NCBI RefSeq assembly: GCF_900104725.1
Contig: NZ_LT629758.1
Location: forward strand, 10,086,001 to 10,150,000
Length of the DNA: 64,000 nt
Direction of reading: 5' to 3'
Origin: Actinoplanes derwentensis
GTDB taxonomy: Bacteria; Actinomycetota; Actinomycetes; Mycobacteriales; Micromonosporaceae
Shown piece by piece: positions 26,128-34,753 of this stretch; within the stretch, counting starts at the first letter, position 1, and each line of letters starts with the position of its first letter. Made by a program: the position numbers and the translations under genes. The notes under the pieces were generated by a model. That model did not search any database, was not told the origin of the DNA, and worked only from the letters and a program-made list of their open reading frames with translations.

Positions 26128-26480
26128 GGATGACCTGACCGGCAGCCCTCACCCTCTGTCGTGCTGCACCGCAGATAAAGATCGTCGCGCTTGACGTACC
26201 CCTACAGTGCCTGAGCGAAATCATTCCGATCGCAGTGTTGATCTTTCCCACTCCACTCGTCGCTTTCGAGGCGCAACAGATGGCACAACCATCGCATGTC
26301 GAGCATGGATGAAGATCCGCAACGAGGATTTGTGTTCGCCGACCTGACCCGGCACGGCTATTTGATCTTTCGTGCGCCGATTCTGTCGTAGGCGACCGGT
26401 ACCGTCCCGCTGTCACTTACCCATACCGACATGAGCCTGCGCTGATCGCGGGATCATCATGCGCGCCAGAAAGGATCTAC
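26128..26480. promoter_or_regulatory. Divergent promoter region between the RT and CBASS operons
   Basis: 353 bases without a credible gene. AAAGATC (26177-26183) and two inverted copies, GATCTTT (26241-26247, 26364-26370), are visible. It must contain promoters for both defence operons and could encode an RT-linked non-coding RNA, but no strong structure is evident by eye. Confidence 0.4.
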
Positions 26481-27575
26481 ATGAACGCCGACCGTGACGA
26501 TCAACTGAGTCAAGTGCTGGGAGCGGGAATCGAGTCATTCGACATCCCGGAGGATCAATTCAAGATCGCCGAAGACGCGTACCAAGCGATCTCCGACTAC
26601 CTGCGCAGCTACTGGCCGAGCACCGGCGGAGCGATGTACCCGCAGGGATCCATGAAGCTGGGCACAGTGACCGCGCTGATCCACCGCAACGACGAGTACG
26701 ACCTGGACGTGGTGTACCGGCGCGACCTCGACATGTCGCAAATCGCATCCGCGACCCTCAAGGCCGACCTCGGCGATGCGCTGGACCACTTCGCCAATGA
26801 GTGTCCCCAGTTGGAGCTCAAACTCGACGACGAGGGACGCCGCTGCTGGACCTTCGTCCACGATACGCTGCCGTTCCACCTCGACATCCTTCCGGCGATT
26901 CCCCGCCCTGATGCCGGACCCAACGGGATCTGGGCGACAGACACCGAAGGCCCCGAGTGGCACCCCTCGGCCCCCCTCGACTACGCGAACTGGTTTTTCG
27001 GCGTCCTGGACGACGAGTGGCGAGCCGGCGCGGCCTGGATCGCGGAACATCGGCAGATGGCGATCGACCGCCTGCCGCGTAACGCCTTCAAGACCACCTT
27101 GCAGCGCACGGTCCAAGCGCTCAAGCGGCACCGCGACTTCTACTTCATCGGTGACCCCGCCAACCGGCCTTCCTCGATCATCATCACGACCCTGGCCGCG
27201 TTGTCGTACGAGCCGGCCGGCGACCTTTTCACCGTCCTGTGCCACATCGTCGGCCAGATGCCCGACCACGTCGAATCCCGGTTCGGCAGGCACGTCATCG
27301 CCAACCCCGTGGCACCGGCTGAGAACTTCGCGGACCGGTGGATCGGGCATCCGATCCGCGCCCAGCGCTTCTTCCAATGGATCGAGGCGGCGCAACGCGA
27401 CTTCACCGCGATCGGCGACGCCCAGAACATCGACGAGGTCCTGCGCCGGACCGAATTCGCGCTCGGGACCAGAGCCGCTGACGCCGCCAGACAAGAGCTG
27501 GCCACCGGGACGTCCAGCACACGGACGACGATGGTCACCACGCGGGTGCCCGCGGGAAACGACCGCTTCGCATGA
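26481..27575 (+). CDS. CBASS CD-NTase (cyclic oligonucleotide synthase), first copy
   Basis: A 364-residue SMODS/CD-NTase-fold nucleotidyltransferase. Active-site pieces are seen: GSMKLGT (G56-S57), D74 and D76 in EYDLDVV, and D135 in FHLDILPAIP. It would make a cyclic di- or trinucleotide alarm signal on phage infection. AAAGGA precedes the ATG, and the stop overlaps Cap2 by ATGA. The product base identity cannot be read from sequence. Confidence 0.88.
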   Translation: MNADRDDQLSQVLGAGIESFDIPEDQFKIAEDAYQAISDYLRSYWPSTGGAMYPQGSMKLGTVTALIHRNDEYDLDVVYRRDLDMSQIASATLKADLGDALDHFANECPQLELKLDDEGRRCWTFVHDTLPFHLDILPAIPRPDAGPNGIWATDTEGPEWHPSAPLDYANWFFGVLDDEWRAGAAWIAEHRQMAIDRLPRNAFKTTLQRTVQALKRHRDFYFIGDPANRPSSIIITTLAALSYEPAGDLFTVLCHIVGQMPDHVESRFGRHVIANPVAPAENFADRWIGHPIRAQRFFQWIEAAQRDFTAIGDAQNIDEVLRRTEFALGTRAADAARQELATGTSSTRTTMVTTRVPAGNDRFA

Positions 27576-29161
27576 CCCAGGCCTGGAACCGCGGACTCAC
27601 CGCCGAACGGGACCGCTTCCGCCGCGTTCTCGCCGTTGCCGGTTTCACCGGCGACGGCGCCACCGTCCGCGGCCCGCTGCGCTGGTATCCCTCTGACGGC
27701 GTCGCAGCGACCGCCACGATCGAGATAACCCTCACCGCCGCCTGGCCGTTCGGTCCGCCGCAGATCCGGGTTATCGACGCCGGTATCCCGCTTACACCTA
27801 CCTTCCACCAGAACCACGACGGCTCGCTGTGCCTGTGGCCGGCCGAGACACCAGTGGAGAAGGCACCCTGGCGTGAGCCAGCGCTGCTCCTGAGCAAGGT
27901 AGCCGGCTGGTTGCACCAGACCGAAGCCGGCTGGCCAGACGACACCGCTTGCGACCTCGAGCGGTACCTGGCCGCTGATCCTCTGTTGCTGCTGCTCTAC
28001 GACATGTCGTCGCTGACCATCACCCGCGGGTGCGTACGCACCCGCACCGAGACCGACGGCCGGGGCGTGACAGTCACCGATGAGAAGCGGCAGCCCCCGA
28101 CCCAGCCCAGACGCCGCAAAGCCGGCGGAAAACCCGGCAACGCCCCGACCCCCGGCCGCCGATATCGGCGCCTGGCGTGGATCGCTGACATCGGCGAAAT
28201 CGGCACACCGATAAGAGACTGGGCCTCGTTGTACCCACTCCTCGGTGCGGATGCGGCGGAGATCGCCCACCTCATCTCCATCGGCTCCGTGGAATTCCTG
28301 GTGTTGCACTACCGGCGATCCGGCGCCAGCGGGGTGCTCGCCTTGACGGTGCGCCCGCCGTCCAGCCTGGGCGCCACCATTGAGGTCCGCGCCTGCGAAT
28401 CAGCCGACACCAGCACGACAACCCGGATGCTGCGGGCCGACCCGGCCGCCCACGACCTCGGCGTTCATCGGGTAGCAGTGGTCGGCGTAGGAGCCGTCGG
28501 CTCGTTCGTCGCCGACCTGCTGTTCCGGCACGGCGTGCAGAATCTCACGCTGCTCGACGGGCAGCTACTGCGACCCGGCAACCTTGTGCGCCACCTCGCG
28601 GGCAACAGCTGGGTCGGCTACCCGAAGACGCTCGCCGTCAAAGGCAAGCTGTCCACCATCGGCTTAGACACCACACACGTCGAACCCCGGCACGCGACAC
28701 TCACCACGCCCGAGCAAGCTATCGCCCTGCTCCGCGAGCACGATCTCGTCGTCGACGCCTCCGCCGACCCGCGCGCCACCGCGTTGCTCGCCTGGGCCAG
28801 CGATATCGCCGGACGGCCCGTGGTTTCGGTCTGCGTGGAACGGCACGGCGGCATCATCCGGGTGGACCGCTTCCCGTTAAGAGGCGCGGAACGACACCAC
28901 CCACCGGTTCGTGCCCGTGGCGAAGCCACCGGTGCCGAGCACGGCTGCGACGATCCCGTCTCCCTGACACCCCCTACGTCAGTGGTAGCCGCCGCCGAAC
29001 TGGCCTGCCGGGCCACGATCGACGAACTCACCACAAGACACACGATGCCGGCGACCCTGCTTGAGATCATCGAACCGCAGGAAACTCCGTACGACGTTCG
29101 CGGCCTGAAACCGATACAGCGCGTACCCGGGCTGCCCCGGGCACTGCGCCGTATCGCCTAA
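27572..29161 (+). CDS. cap2: Cap2: E2-E1 fusion of type II CBASS
   Basis: A 529-residue protein. The N-terminal E2-like domain has a candidate catalytic Cys87 in HDGSLCLW. The C-terminal ThiF/E1 adenylation domain has the ATP motif GVGAVG at 305-310 (VAVVGVGAVGSF, LLDGQLLRPGNLVRH) and a candidate E1 cysteine at C459 (HGCDDP). Known Cap2 proteins ubiquitin-like-conjugate the CD-NTase C-terminus and prime signalling. No Cap3 (JAB protease) gene is found in the operon. An ISAs1-type element sits 25 bases after the stop and separates it from Cap5. Confidence 0.88.
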   Translation: MTQAWNRGLTAERDRFRRVLAVAGFTGDGATVRGPLRWYPSDGVAATATIEITLTAAWPFGPPQIRVIDAGIPLTPTFHQNHDGSLCLWPAETPVEKAPWREPALLLSKVAGWLHQTEAGWPDDTACDLERYLAADPLLLLLYDMSSLTITRGCVRTRTETDGRGVTVTDEKRQPPTQPRRRKAGGKPGNAPTPGRRYRRLAWIADIGEIGTPIRDWASLYPLLGADAAEIAHLISIGSVEFLVLHYRRSGASGVLALTVRPPSSLGATIEVRACESADTSTTTRMLRADPAAHDLGVHRVAVVGVGAVGSFVADLLFRHGVQNLTLLDGQLLRPGNLVRHLAGNSWVGYPKTLAVKGKLSTIGLDTTHVEPRHATLTTPEQAIALLREHDLVVDASADPRATALLAWASDIAGRPVVSVCVERHGGIIRVDRFPLRGAERHHPPVRARGEATGAEHGCDDPVSLTPPTSVVAAAELACRATIDELTTRHTMPATLLEIIEPQETPYDVRGLKPIQRVPGLPRALRRIA

Positions 29162-29176
29162 CCACACCGCACACCA

Positions 29177-29186
29177 GTGGAACCCG
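29177..29186. repeat. Left target-site duplication of the ISAs1-type element
   Basis: GTGGAACCCG directly precedes the left terminal repeat and is repeated exactly at 30553-30562, after the right terminal repeat. Confidence 0.9.
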
Positions 29187-30552
29187 CAGGGCTGTTGCGT
29201 TCTCGGTCCTTGACCCGCTGAACAGGGATTTCGTGGGGTGATCGGCCTCTGTGGAGGCAGTGGAAGCGGGTGAAGCCCTCAAGGTGATCATGGAGTTCTT
29301 CACGCTGCACGACCACCGAGGAACTCCACCCGCCGATGGCATCATCTCTGATTCGCGCACTGACCGTGACAACCCCCGGCTCCGACACTCCACCATCACC
29401 GGTCACCGATAGTGAACACACCGGGCTCGCCGAAGCCCTGGGCCGGATTCCGGACCCGCGTAACCCGCACGGGACCCGGTATTCCCTGGTGGCGTTGCTG
29501 ACAGTCGCGGTCTGCGCGGTCCTGGCCGGTGCCACCTCGTTCGCTGCGATCGCCGACTGGCTGTACGACCTCGACGAGCCCGACCAGGTCCGGCTCGGGT
29601 TCACCCGGGGCGTGCCGGCCGGCACGACGATGTGGCGGCTGCTGACCCGCCTCGACGCGAGTGTGGTCAGCACTGTTCTGGCCGGCTGGCTGCGGTCGCG
29701 GACACCGCCGGCACCCGCCCGGCCACGCCGCTATCGGACCGTGATAGCCGTCGACGGCAAGACCTTGCGGGGCGCCCGCCTGCCCGAGGGCCGCCAGGTG
29801 CATCTGCTGTCCGCGCTGGACACCAGCACCGGCATCGTCCTGGCCCAGGTCACCGTCGACACCAAAAGCAACGAAATCCCAGCCTTCACACCCCTGCTCA
29901 CCGCCGTCGAAAACGTGCTGGGCAGCCTGACCGGGGTCCTGTTCGTCGCCGACGCGATGCATACCCAGACCGATCACGCCGAGCAGATCACCCGCCGCGG
30001 AGCACACCTGTTGCTGCAGGCGAAGGGGAACCAGCCCACCCTTCACACCCAGCTCAAGACCCTGCCGTGGGCGCAGATCCCGGTCGGTGACCGCACCCGC
30101 GACCGCGGGCACGGCCGTAAGGAGACCCGCACGGTCAAGGCCGTCACCCTGCACACCCCGGGCGGAATCGCCTTCCCGAAAGCCCAGCAGGCCGCCCGGA
30201 TCACCCGGACCCGCACCATCGACGGCAAGACCAGCCGCGAGACCACCTACCTGATCACCTCCCTGAGCGCCGCCAACGCCCAGCCCACTGACCTGCAAAA
30301 ATGGGCCAGGGCAGAGTGGTTGATCGAGAACCAGGTCCACAACGTCAGAGACGTCACTTTCCGTGAGGATCTTCACCAAGCCCGGACCGGCACCGGACCC
30401 GCCGTCATGGCCACCCTGCGTAACACCGCGATCGGCTGGCACCGCATCAACGGCGCCACCAACATCGCCCGCGCCAACCGACGCGCCGACCGCCGATCAC
30501 ACGACCTCATCACCGCCGTGACCAGCAGTTACCCCAGAACGCAATGACCCTG
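29187..30552. mobile_element. ISAs1-family insertion sequence (complete, 1366 bp)
   Basis: Terminal inverted repeats CAGGG...TTGCGTTCT (left from 29187) and AGAACGCAA...CCCTG (right, ending 30552) match at 14 of 17 positions. The element is flanked by identical 10-bp duplications, within the family's 8-10 bp range, and carries one intact transposase. A GGAGTTC/GAACTCC hairpin (29292-29327) lies before the transposase. Perfect flanking repeats imply a recent insertion between Cap2 and Cap5. Confidence 0.93.
29336..30547 (+). CDS. ISAs1-family DDE transposase
   Basis: A 403-residue transposase. The N-terminal domain has GRIPDPRNPHGTRYSL typical of ISAs1. DDE residues lie in VIAVDGKTLRGA, FVADAMHTQ and a C-terminal Glu near WLIENQVHNVRD. 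Full length and apparently intact, so the element may still move. Its stop is 5 bases before the right end. It is same-strand with the CBASS operon and may or may not be polar on Cap5. Confidence 0.93.
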   Translation: MASSLIRALTVTTPGSDTPPSPVTDSEHTGLAEALGRIPDPRNPHGTRYSLVALLTVAVCAVLAGATSFAAIADWLYDLDEPDQVRLGFTRGVPAGTTMWRLLTRLDASVVSTVLAGWLRSRTPPAPARPRRYRTVIAVDGKTLRGARLPEGRQVHLLSALDTSTGIVLAQVTVDTKSNEIPAFTPLLTAVENVLGSLTGVLFVADAMHTQTDHAEQITRRGAHLLLQAKGNQPTLHTQLKTLPWAQIPVGDRTRDRGHGRKETRTVKAVTLHTPGGIAFPKAQQAARITRTRTIDGKTSRETTYLITSLSAANAQPTDLQKWARAEWLIENQVHNVRDVTFREDLHQARTGTGPAVMATLRNTAIGWHRINGATNIARANRRADRRSHDLITAVTSSYPRTQ

Positions 30553-30562
30553 GTGGAACCCG
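30553..30562. repeat. Right target-site duplication of the ISAs1-type element
   Basis: GTGGAACCCG, identical to 29177-29186, immediately after the right terminal repeat. Confidence 0.9.
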
Positions 30563-30601
30563 GCGGTAGCGACCGCCCATTCAAGAGAAGAGTGCTTATC
30601 G

Positions 30602-31797
30602 ATGAGCGGCAAGAAACCGCCACCGAACCGGGCGGTCGGCCCCATCGGTGAAACCCGGACCATTCCCGCGGCAACCGCGTTGCGGGTCTGGGTAGCCGCG
30701 GGCGGCCGATGCACGATGTGCAACCGGCTACTGGTCAAAGACGCGTTCACCGGCATGGACGTGTCCGTCGGACAACTCGCCCACATCGTTGGCTGGTCCA
30801 CCCAGGACGGCTCACCTCGCGGTGACGACCCACTGCCGTCCGAGGCCCGCAACGACGAAGCGAACCTCATGCTCCTCTGCTACGACCAGCACCGGGTCAT
30901 CGACGACAAGAGCCTCTGGGAGGTATTCGACAAGAACACCCTGCACGACATCAAGCGGCGCCACGAGCAACGCATCCAGCAGCTGACCGCGCTGGCTGTC
31001 GACGACCAGACAACGGTACTGCGGGTGATCGGCATGATCCGCGGGGCATGCGTCAGCGCGACCTCCCAAACAGTGGCGCAGGCCTTGCTGGCCGACCGGC
31101 GCTTTCCTGACTACGCCCTGCTCGGTGCGGACGAACTCGAGGTGGACCTCCGCTCACTTCCCAGCGAGAAGTCGGCCACCGCGGCGTATTGGAACGCCGG
31201 CCGGGACATGATCGTCGAAAGCCTTCGCCTGCTGCGCGCCAAGAGCAACAAAGAGAGGGTGCGCCACATCTCAGTCTTCGCGTTCGGCCGGATACCGCTG
31301 CTGATCACGCTCGGCGCATTGCTCGACGACACGATCCCGACCGAGGTGTACCCGAAGCGCCGCGACGGTGGTTGGGGCTGGACGCCCGGAGCGGCAACCG
31401 CGGAATTCGCCTTCCATACCCTCCGGCACGGAAATGATCCGCGGAGAGTCGCGGTCCTGTTCTCGGTGTCCGGAAGCATCGACCAGGACCGGCTGCCGCC
31501 AGAGATCGACAGCAGCGTCACCGTCTACCAACTGCATCCCCAAGGCATCACCCGAGTACGGACGTGCTGGCGACCTCGGCCGCGCTGACGAACTTCACCC
31601 GCGGGTGGCGTGACCTGCTGGCACACCTGGAAGCACACCATCCGGGCTTGCCGTCCATCGATGTCTTCCCCGCGGTTCCCGTCACCGCCGCCGTCGCTAT
31701 CGGGCGAGCACCGATGCGTGACGTCCACCCGCCCCTCCGGGTGTACGACCGCAACCCGGACGGCGGCTACACCTTCGCCCTCAAGGTCACCCCATGA
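30602..31797 (+). pseudogene. cap5: Cap5 (HNH-SAVED nuclease), frameshifted near 31551
   Basis: Residues 1-130 form an HNH nuclease: zinc cysteines C37, C40 and C93, H61 in QLAHIVG, N84/N88 and H97 in CYDQHR. The rest is a SAVED domain that binds a cyclic nucleotide and activates DNA cutting. The first frame ends at 31588 with an unnatural CWRPRPR tail. The correct SAVED end (TNFTRGWRDLLAHLEAHHPG, FPAVPVTAAVAIGRAPM) continues in another frame to 31797, where it overlaps the next ATG. One missing C in the ACCC run at about 31549-31553 would restore it. Real mutation or sequencing error cannot be told apart here; if real, the nuclease probably lacks a complete sensor. Confidence 0.85.
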
Positions 31798-33119
31798 AGT
31801 TGCACGCCTATTTCAAGCATTTCCTCGCCAGCACGGTAAATCTCGACGACTCTCGCATCGAAAAGCTCAACCAGCGCGTTGATGCGCTCGCGTCCTTCCT
31901 GCGCGGCCATGAAACCTTCGGCGAGTTCTTCATCGACCTTGTCCCGCAGGGCTCCTTCGCGCAGAGAACGATCATCAAGCCAGTGGGGTCACGCGAGTAT
32001 GACGCCGACGTCTTGCTCGCGATGAAGGAACACCCGTCGTGGACGCCGGCCGAGTACACGCAGGAGCTGTACAAGGCCTTCCGCGGCAGCGGCCGCTACC
32101 GGCAGATGGCGCACCGCCGGACCCGATGCGTCTTCATCGACTACGCCGACCCGTTCCACGTCGACGTCATCCCGTTCGTCGAGTCGCGGAAGGACATCAC
32201 GAACAACAAGACCGACGACTGGGAGCACACCGACCCCGAGGGCTTCACCGCCTGGTTGGAGGGAAAGACACGAGCCACCGGCGGCCGACTCCCGGCGATC
32301 CTGCGCATCCTCAAGTACCTGCGCGACAGCAAGACAATGTTCTCGGTGAAGTCGGTTCTGCTCACCATTCTGGTCGGCGGACGCATCGAAACGTGGCATG
32401 CCGACCTGGAGGACGGCTACTACGGCGACATTCCCACCGCTCTGGTGCACATCCTCGAAGACCTCGACGCCTACCTGCAGGCGAACTACTGGATGCCACC
32501 GATCTACGACCCAGCCGGCACCGGACAGGATTTCAGTCAGCGCTGGGACCAGGATGAGTACGCGAACTTCCGTCGGCAGATCCACAGCTACACCGCCAAA
32601 GTCCGCGACGCGTACGACGAACCCGACCAGGCCAAAAGCCTCGCGGCCTGGCAGGCGGTGTTTGGCGACGGATTCCAAGCTCCGCCGGCGAACACCGTCG
32701 AGGCGAGCGCCGCGCGAGACGATTCAGGCGAGCAGTTCATCAACTCTGCCAAGCAGATTCCGGTCCGGCTGACCGAGTCGGTCCGGCTTGTCGGCCACGT
32801 ACGACGAGCCGGAGTCTTGAGGTCATATGCCCTACCCGCACGCGGCGACCGGGTCGGGAAGAACCGGACCATCGATTTCACGCTGGCCGAGTGCAGCGTT
32901 GAACAGCCGTACTCGGTTTACTGGAAGGTCAAGAACACCGGCCGTGAAGCACGAGACAGACGTCAACTGCGTGGGCAGGTGGAACTCGGCGGCACAAGCA
33001 GACACGAGTCGACATCGTATGTAGGGAGTCACTACGTCGAGGTCTACATCGTGAAGGACGGTGTGTGCGTCGCACGAGACCGCCAGCAAGTGATTATCCC
33101 TCCAGGCATGGGTGCCTAG
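31794..33119 (+). CDS. CBASS CD-NTase, second copy, with AGS-C-type C-terminal sensor domain
   Basis: A 441-residue SMODS nucleotidyltransferase: QGSFAQRT (G53-S54), D70 and D72 in EYDADVLL, D124 in FHVDVIPFV. Unlike the first copy it has a ~120-residue beta-rich C-terminal domain (PVRLTESVRLVGHVRR... VYWKVKNTG... HYVEVYIVKDG) like the adenylyl/guanylyl-SMODS C-terminal sensor. It ends PGMGA, a small flexible tail of the sort Cap2 can conjugate. Its ATG overlaps the true Cap5 stop, so it is an original operon member. Two CD-NTases in one operon is unusual. Confidence 0.87.
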   Translation: MKLHAYFKHFLASTVNLDDSRIEKLNQRVDALASFLRGHETFGEFFIDLVPQGSFAQRTIIKPVGSREYDADVLLAMKEHPSWTPAEYTQELYKAFRGSGRYRQMAHRRTRCVFIDYADPFHVDVIPFVESRKDITNNKTDDWEHTDPEGFTAWLEGKTRATGGRLPAILRILKYLRDSKTMFSVKSVLLTILVGGRIETWHADLEDGYYGDIPTALVHILEDLDAYLQANYWMPPIYDPAGTGQDFSQRWDQDEYANFRRQIHSYTAKVRDAYDEPDQAKSLAAWQAVFGDGFQAPPANTVEASAARDDSGEQFINSAKQIPVRLTESVRLVGHVRRAGVLRSYALPARGDRVGKNRTIDFTLAECSVEQPYSVYWKVKNTGREARDRRQLRGQVELGGTSRHESTSYVGSHYVEVYIVKDGVCVARDRQQVIIPPGMGA

Positions 33120-33219
33120 CCTCTGGCGGCTGATCGGCGGCGCCCAGCGGTTGGCGGTCGCACTGACCCCACCGGTCGGAAACGGTTCGCCCGAACACTT
33201 CTTCCCCAGGCCGAACAAG

Positions 33220-33330
33220 TTCCGTCTGGAGCTCGGTCACGACAGTAGCGGGGTCCGGATGCAGGCGTGGCGGTCCGGGTTCGTCACGTACGAGTCCGCG
33301 CAGACGGAGTACAACCGGTTGTGCCGGCAG
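33220..33330 (+). repeat. Diverged copy of the integrase 5' region
   Basis: 111 bases align without gaps to 34805-34915 in the integrase gene, about 91 of 111 identical. The encoded peptides match too (FRLELGHDSSGVRMQ versus FRLELGNDSSGIRMQ; both end YxRLCRQ). It is an orphan arm-type DNA-binding segment left from another integrase or fused to the next gene. Confidence 0.8.
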
Positions 33331-33420
33331 ACAGGGCTATCGACACGACCGGAACCCATCAAGGGCTCGCCGGACTCCCGGGTCAGCCGCTGGCCGTCAC
33401 CAGCGGCTTATGCTGCCGTC

Positions 33421-34368
33421 ATGGACGAAGCACGGCGCCGGTTCATGATCACCGCTGAAGTGCTGGTCGAGGTCACCGATGCGGCCATCTTGCGCAGGGC
33501 GGCGCTCGATCGAGTTGCCGAGGCTGGGTTCGTCGCTGACGGCGACCGGAGCGCCGATCAGGTTCGCGCTGCTGAACACGATGACGTGCATGCCGACGTG
33601 CATGCCGACGTTGCGGCGGCCCTGGGCTGGGTTGTCAATGCTGATGCGATCCTCGAGGACGCCGTGGGGGCCGAGGTGGTCAGCTCGACAACGTCGGTCG
33701 ACGATGAAGGCGCGGCTGAATCCGGTGCTGAAGGGATGCCGGACTTCACCACCCTGTTTCCCCTTTGCCGCTGCGGGGCGGACGACTGCGAGGACTGTTC
33801 CGGCTTTCAGATGACGCCCCGGTTGGCCGCGATCCTGTGGGCGGTCGCGCAGTTACATGCCGATTTCGCCTACGACGACGTCCAGCACTTCGGCGACGCT
33901 GTGGTGTCGGAGAAGGATGGCGGGTGGGCCGTGTTCGCCGACTACCCGCGGATCACCTGGGGTCAGGATGCGGTGTGGCGGCGCCAGGCCGCCCGTGCCT
34001 TCGATGACCTTGCCGCGGACCTCGCCGCCGGCCAGTTGCCGCTGGCGACGTGCCCGGGTGAGGAGATGGCGATGCACGTGATACTGCGGTCGGCGCAGGG
34101 AGCCGCAGCGGACGGCTGGGGCGTACCGCCTGAGAAGCTGAACTTGTTGCCCGGGCATGATGACGACTTCGATTGGGATCTTGCCGTCGATGTGCTGCTG
34201 CAGGACGAGGACATCCTGCATCTGTTCGACGAGCAGTTGGACGGTATCGAGGACCCGGAGTCGGAGGAGAACCAGCGCTTCCGGATCGGTGACTACCGGC
34301 CCGAGGCATGGTTCAAGCCCTTCCGGAACGCCACGCCACGCGACGGACGGCGCCCTTTCCGCCGGTGA
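33421..34368 (+). CDS. Hypothetical protein with Cys cluster
   Basis: A 315-residue protein I do not recognise. It has a CRCGADDCEDC cluster around residue 116-126 that could bind zinc, a helical C-terminal half (LAAILWAVAQLHADFAYDDVQHFG) and a charged tail. The frame is open upstream to 33112 and includes the integrase-like segment at 33220-33330, so a fusion protein starting at 33112 is possible. ATG 33421 lacks a clear ribosome site. It lies between the CBASS operon and the integrase, so it may be an island-specific gene. Confidence 0.55.
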   Translation: MDEARRRFMITAEVLVEVTDAAILRRAALDRVAEAGFVADGDRSADQVRAAEHDDVHADVHADVAAALGWVVNADAILEDAVGAEVVSSTTSVDDEGAAESGAEGMPDFTTLFPLCRCGADDCEDCSGFQMTPRLAAILWAVAQLHADFAYDDVQHFGDAVVSEKDGGWAVFADYPRITWGQDAVWRRQAARAFDDLAADLAAGQLPLATCPGEEMAMHVILRSAQGAAADGWGVPPEKLNLLPGHDDDFDWDLAVDVLLQDEDILHLFDEQLDGIEDPESEENQRFRIGDYRPEAWFKPFRNATPRDGRRPFRR

Positions 34369-34753
34369 TCGGACCCACTCTCTCGTGGACGTCGCCGTAC
34401 ACAGGGCGCGCAACGCAAGCCTGAGGGCTTGACGACGGGCAGGAATGATTGCGCTGACCCGTAGATCCCGCAGCGCACGGCCTCACGGTCTCTCGGATTC
34501 CATCCGGTCGTGCTGCCGGCGTGACGATCAGGACCCATTGTTCCGCCCCGGGTTTGATGGAGTCATCCACCGCGAAGAATGTGTCCCCTCCCGAGACGCT
34601 GAAGCCTCTGTGGCTCGGTCACCAAGCGGCGGTGTTTCACCCTTTCGAGCGACACCCTGGGGCTCGGCAGTTGCCGTCGTCGATTCCTGTCGTTGGTGAA
34701 GGTGAACGCTCCTCCTCTTTGGAGGGGCCGTTATTGGAGTCGAGGTGCGGGCT
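34369..34753. other. Non-coding gap before the integrase
   Basis: No credible gene. Short hairpin-forming pieces are present (CTCCTC...GGAG just before the integrase). Arm-type integrase sites could lie here but none is identifiable by eye. Confidence 0.4.

Noticed and set aside
26128..26480. Retron-type ncRNA (msr/msd) next to the RT
   Set aside because: No long inverted a1/a2 repeats found by eye; the RT also looks Abi-like rather than retron-like.
33112..33420. Start of the hypothetical gene at 33112
   Set aside because: It would overlap the CD-NTase stop and include an integrase fragment; possible, but ATG 33421 is the safer start.
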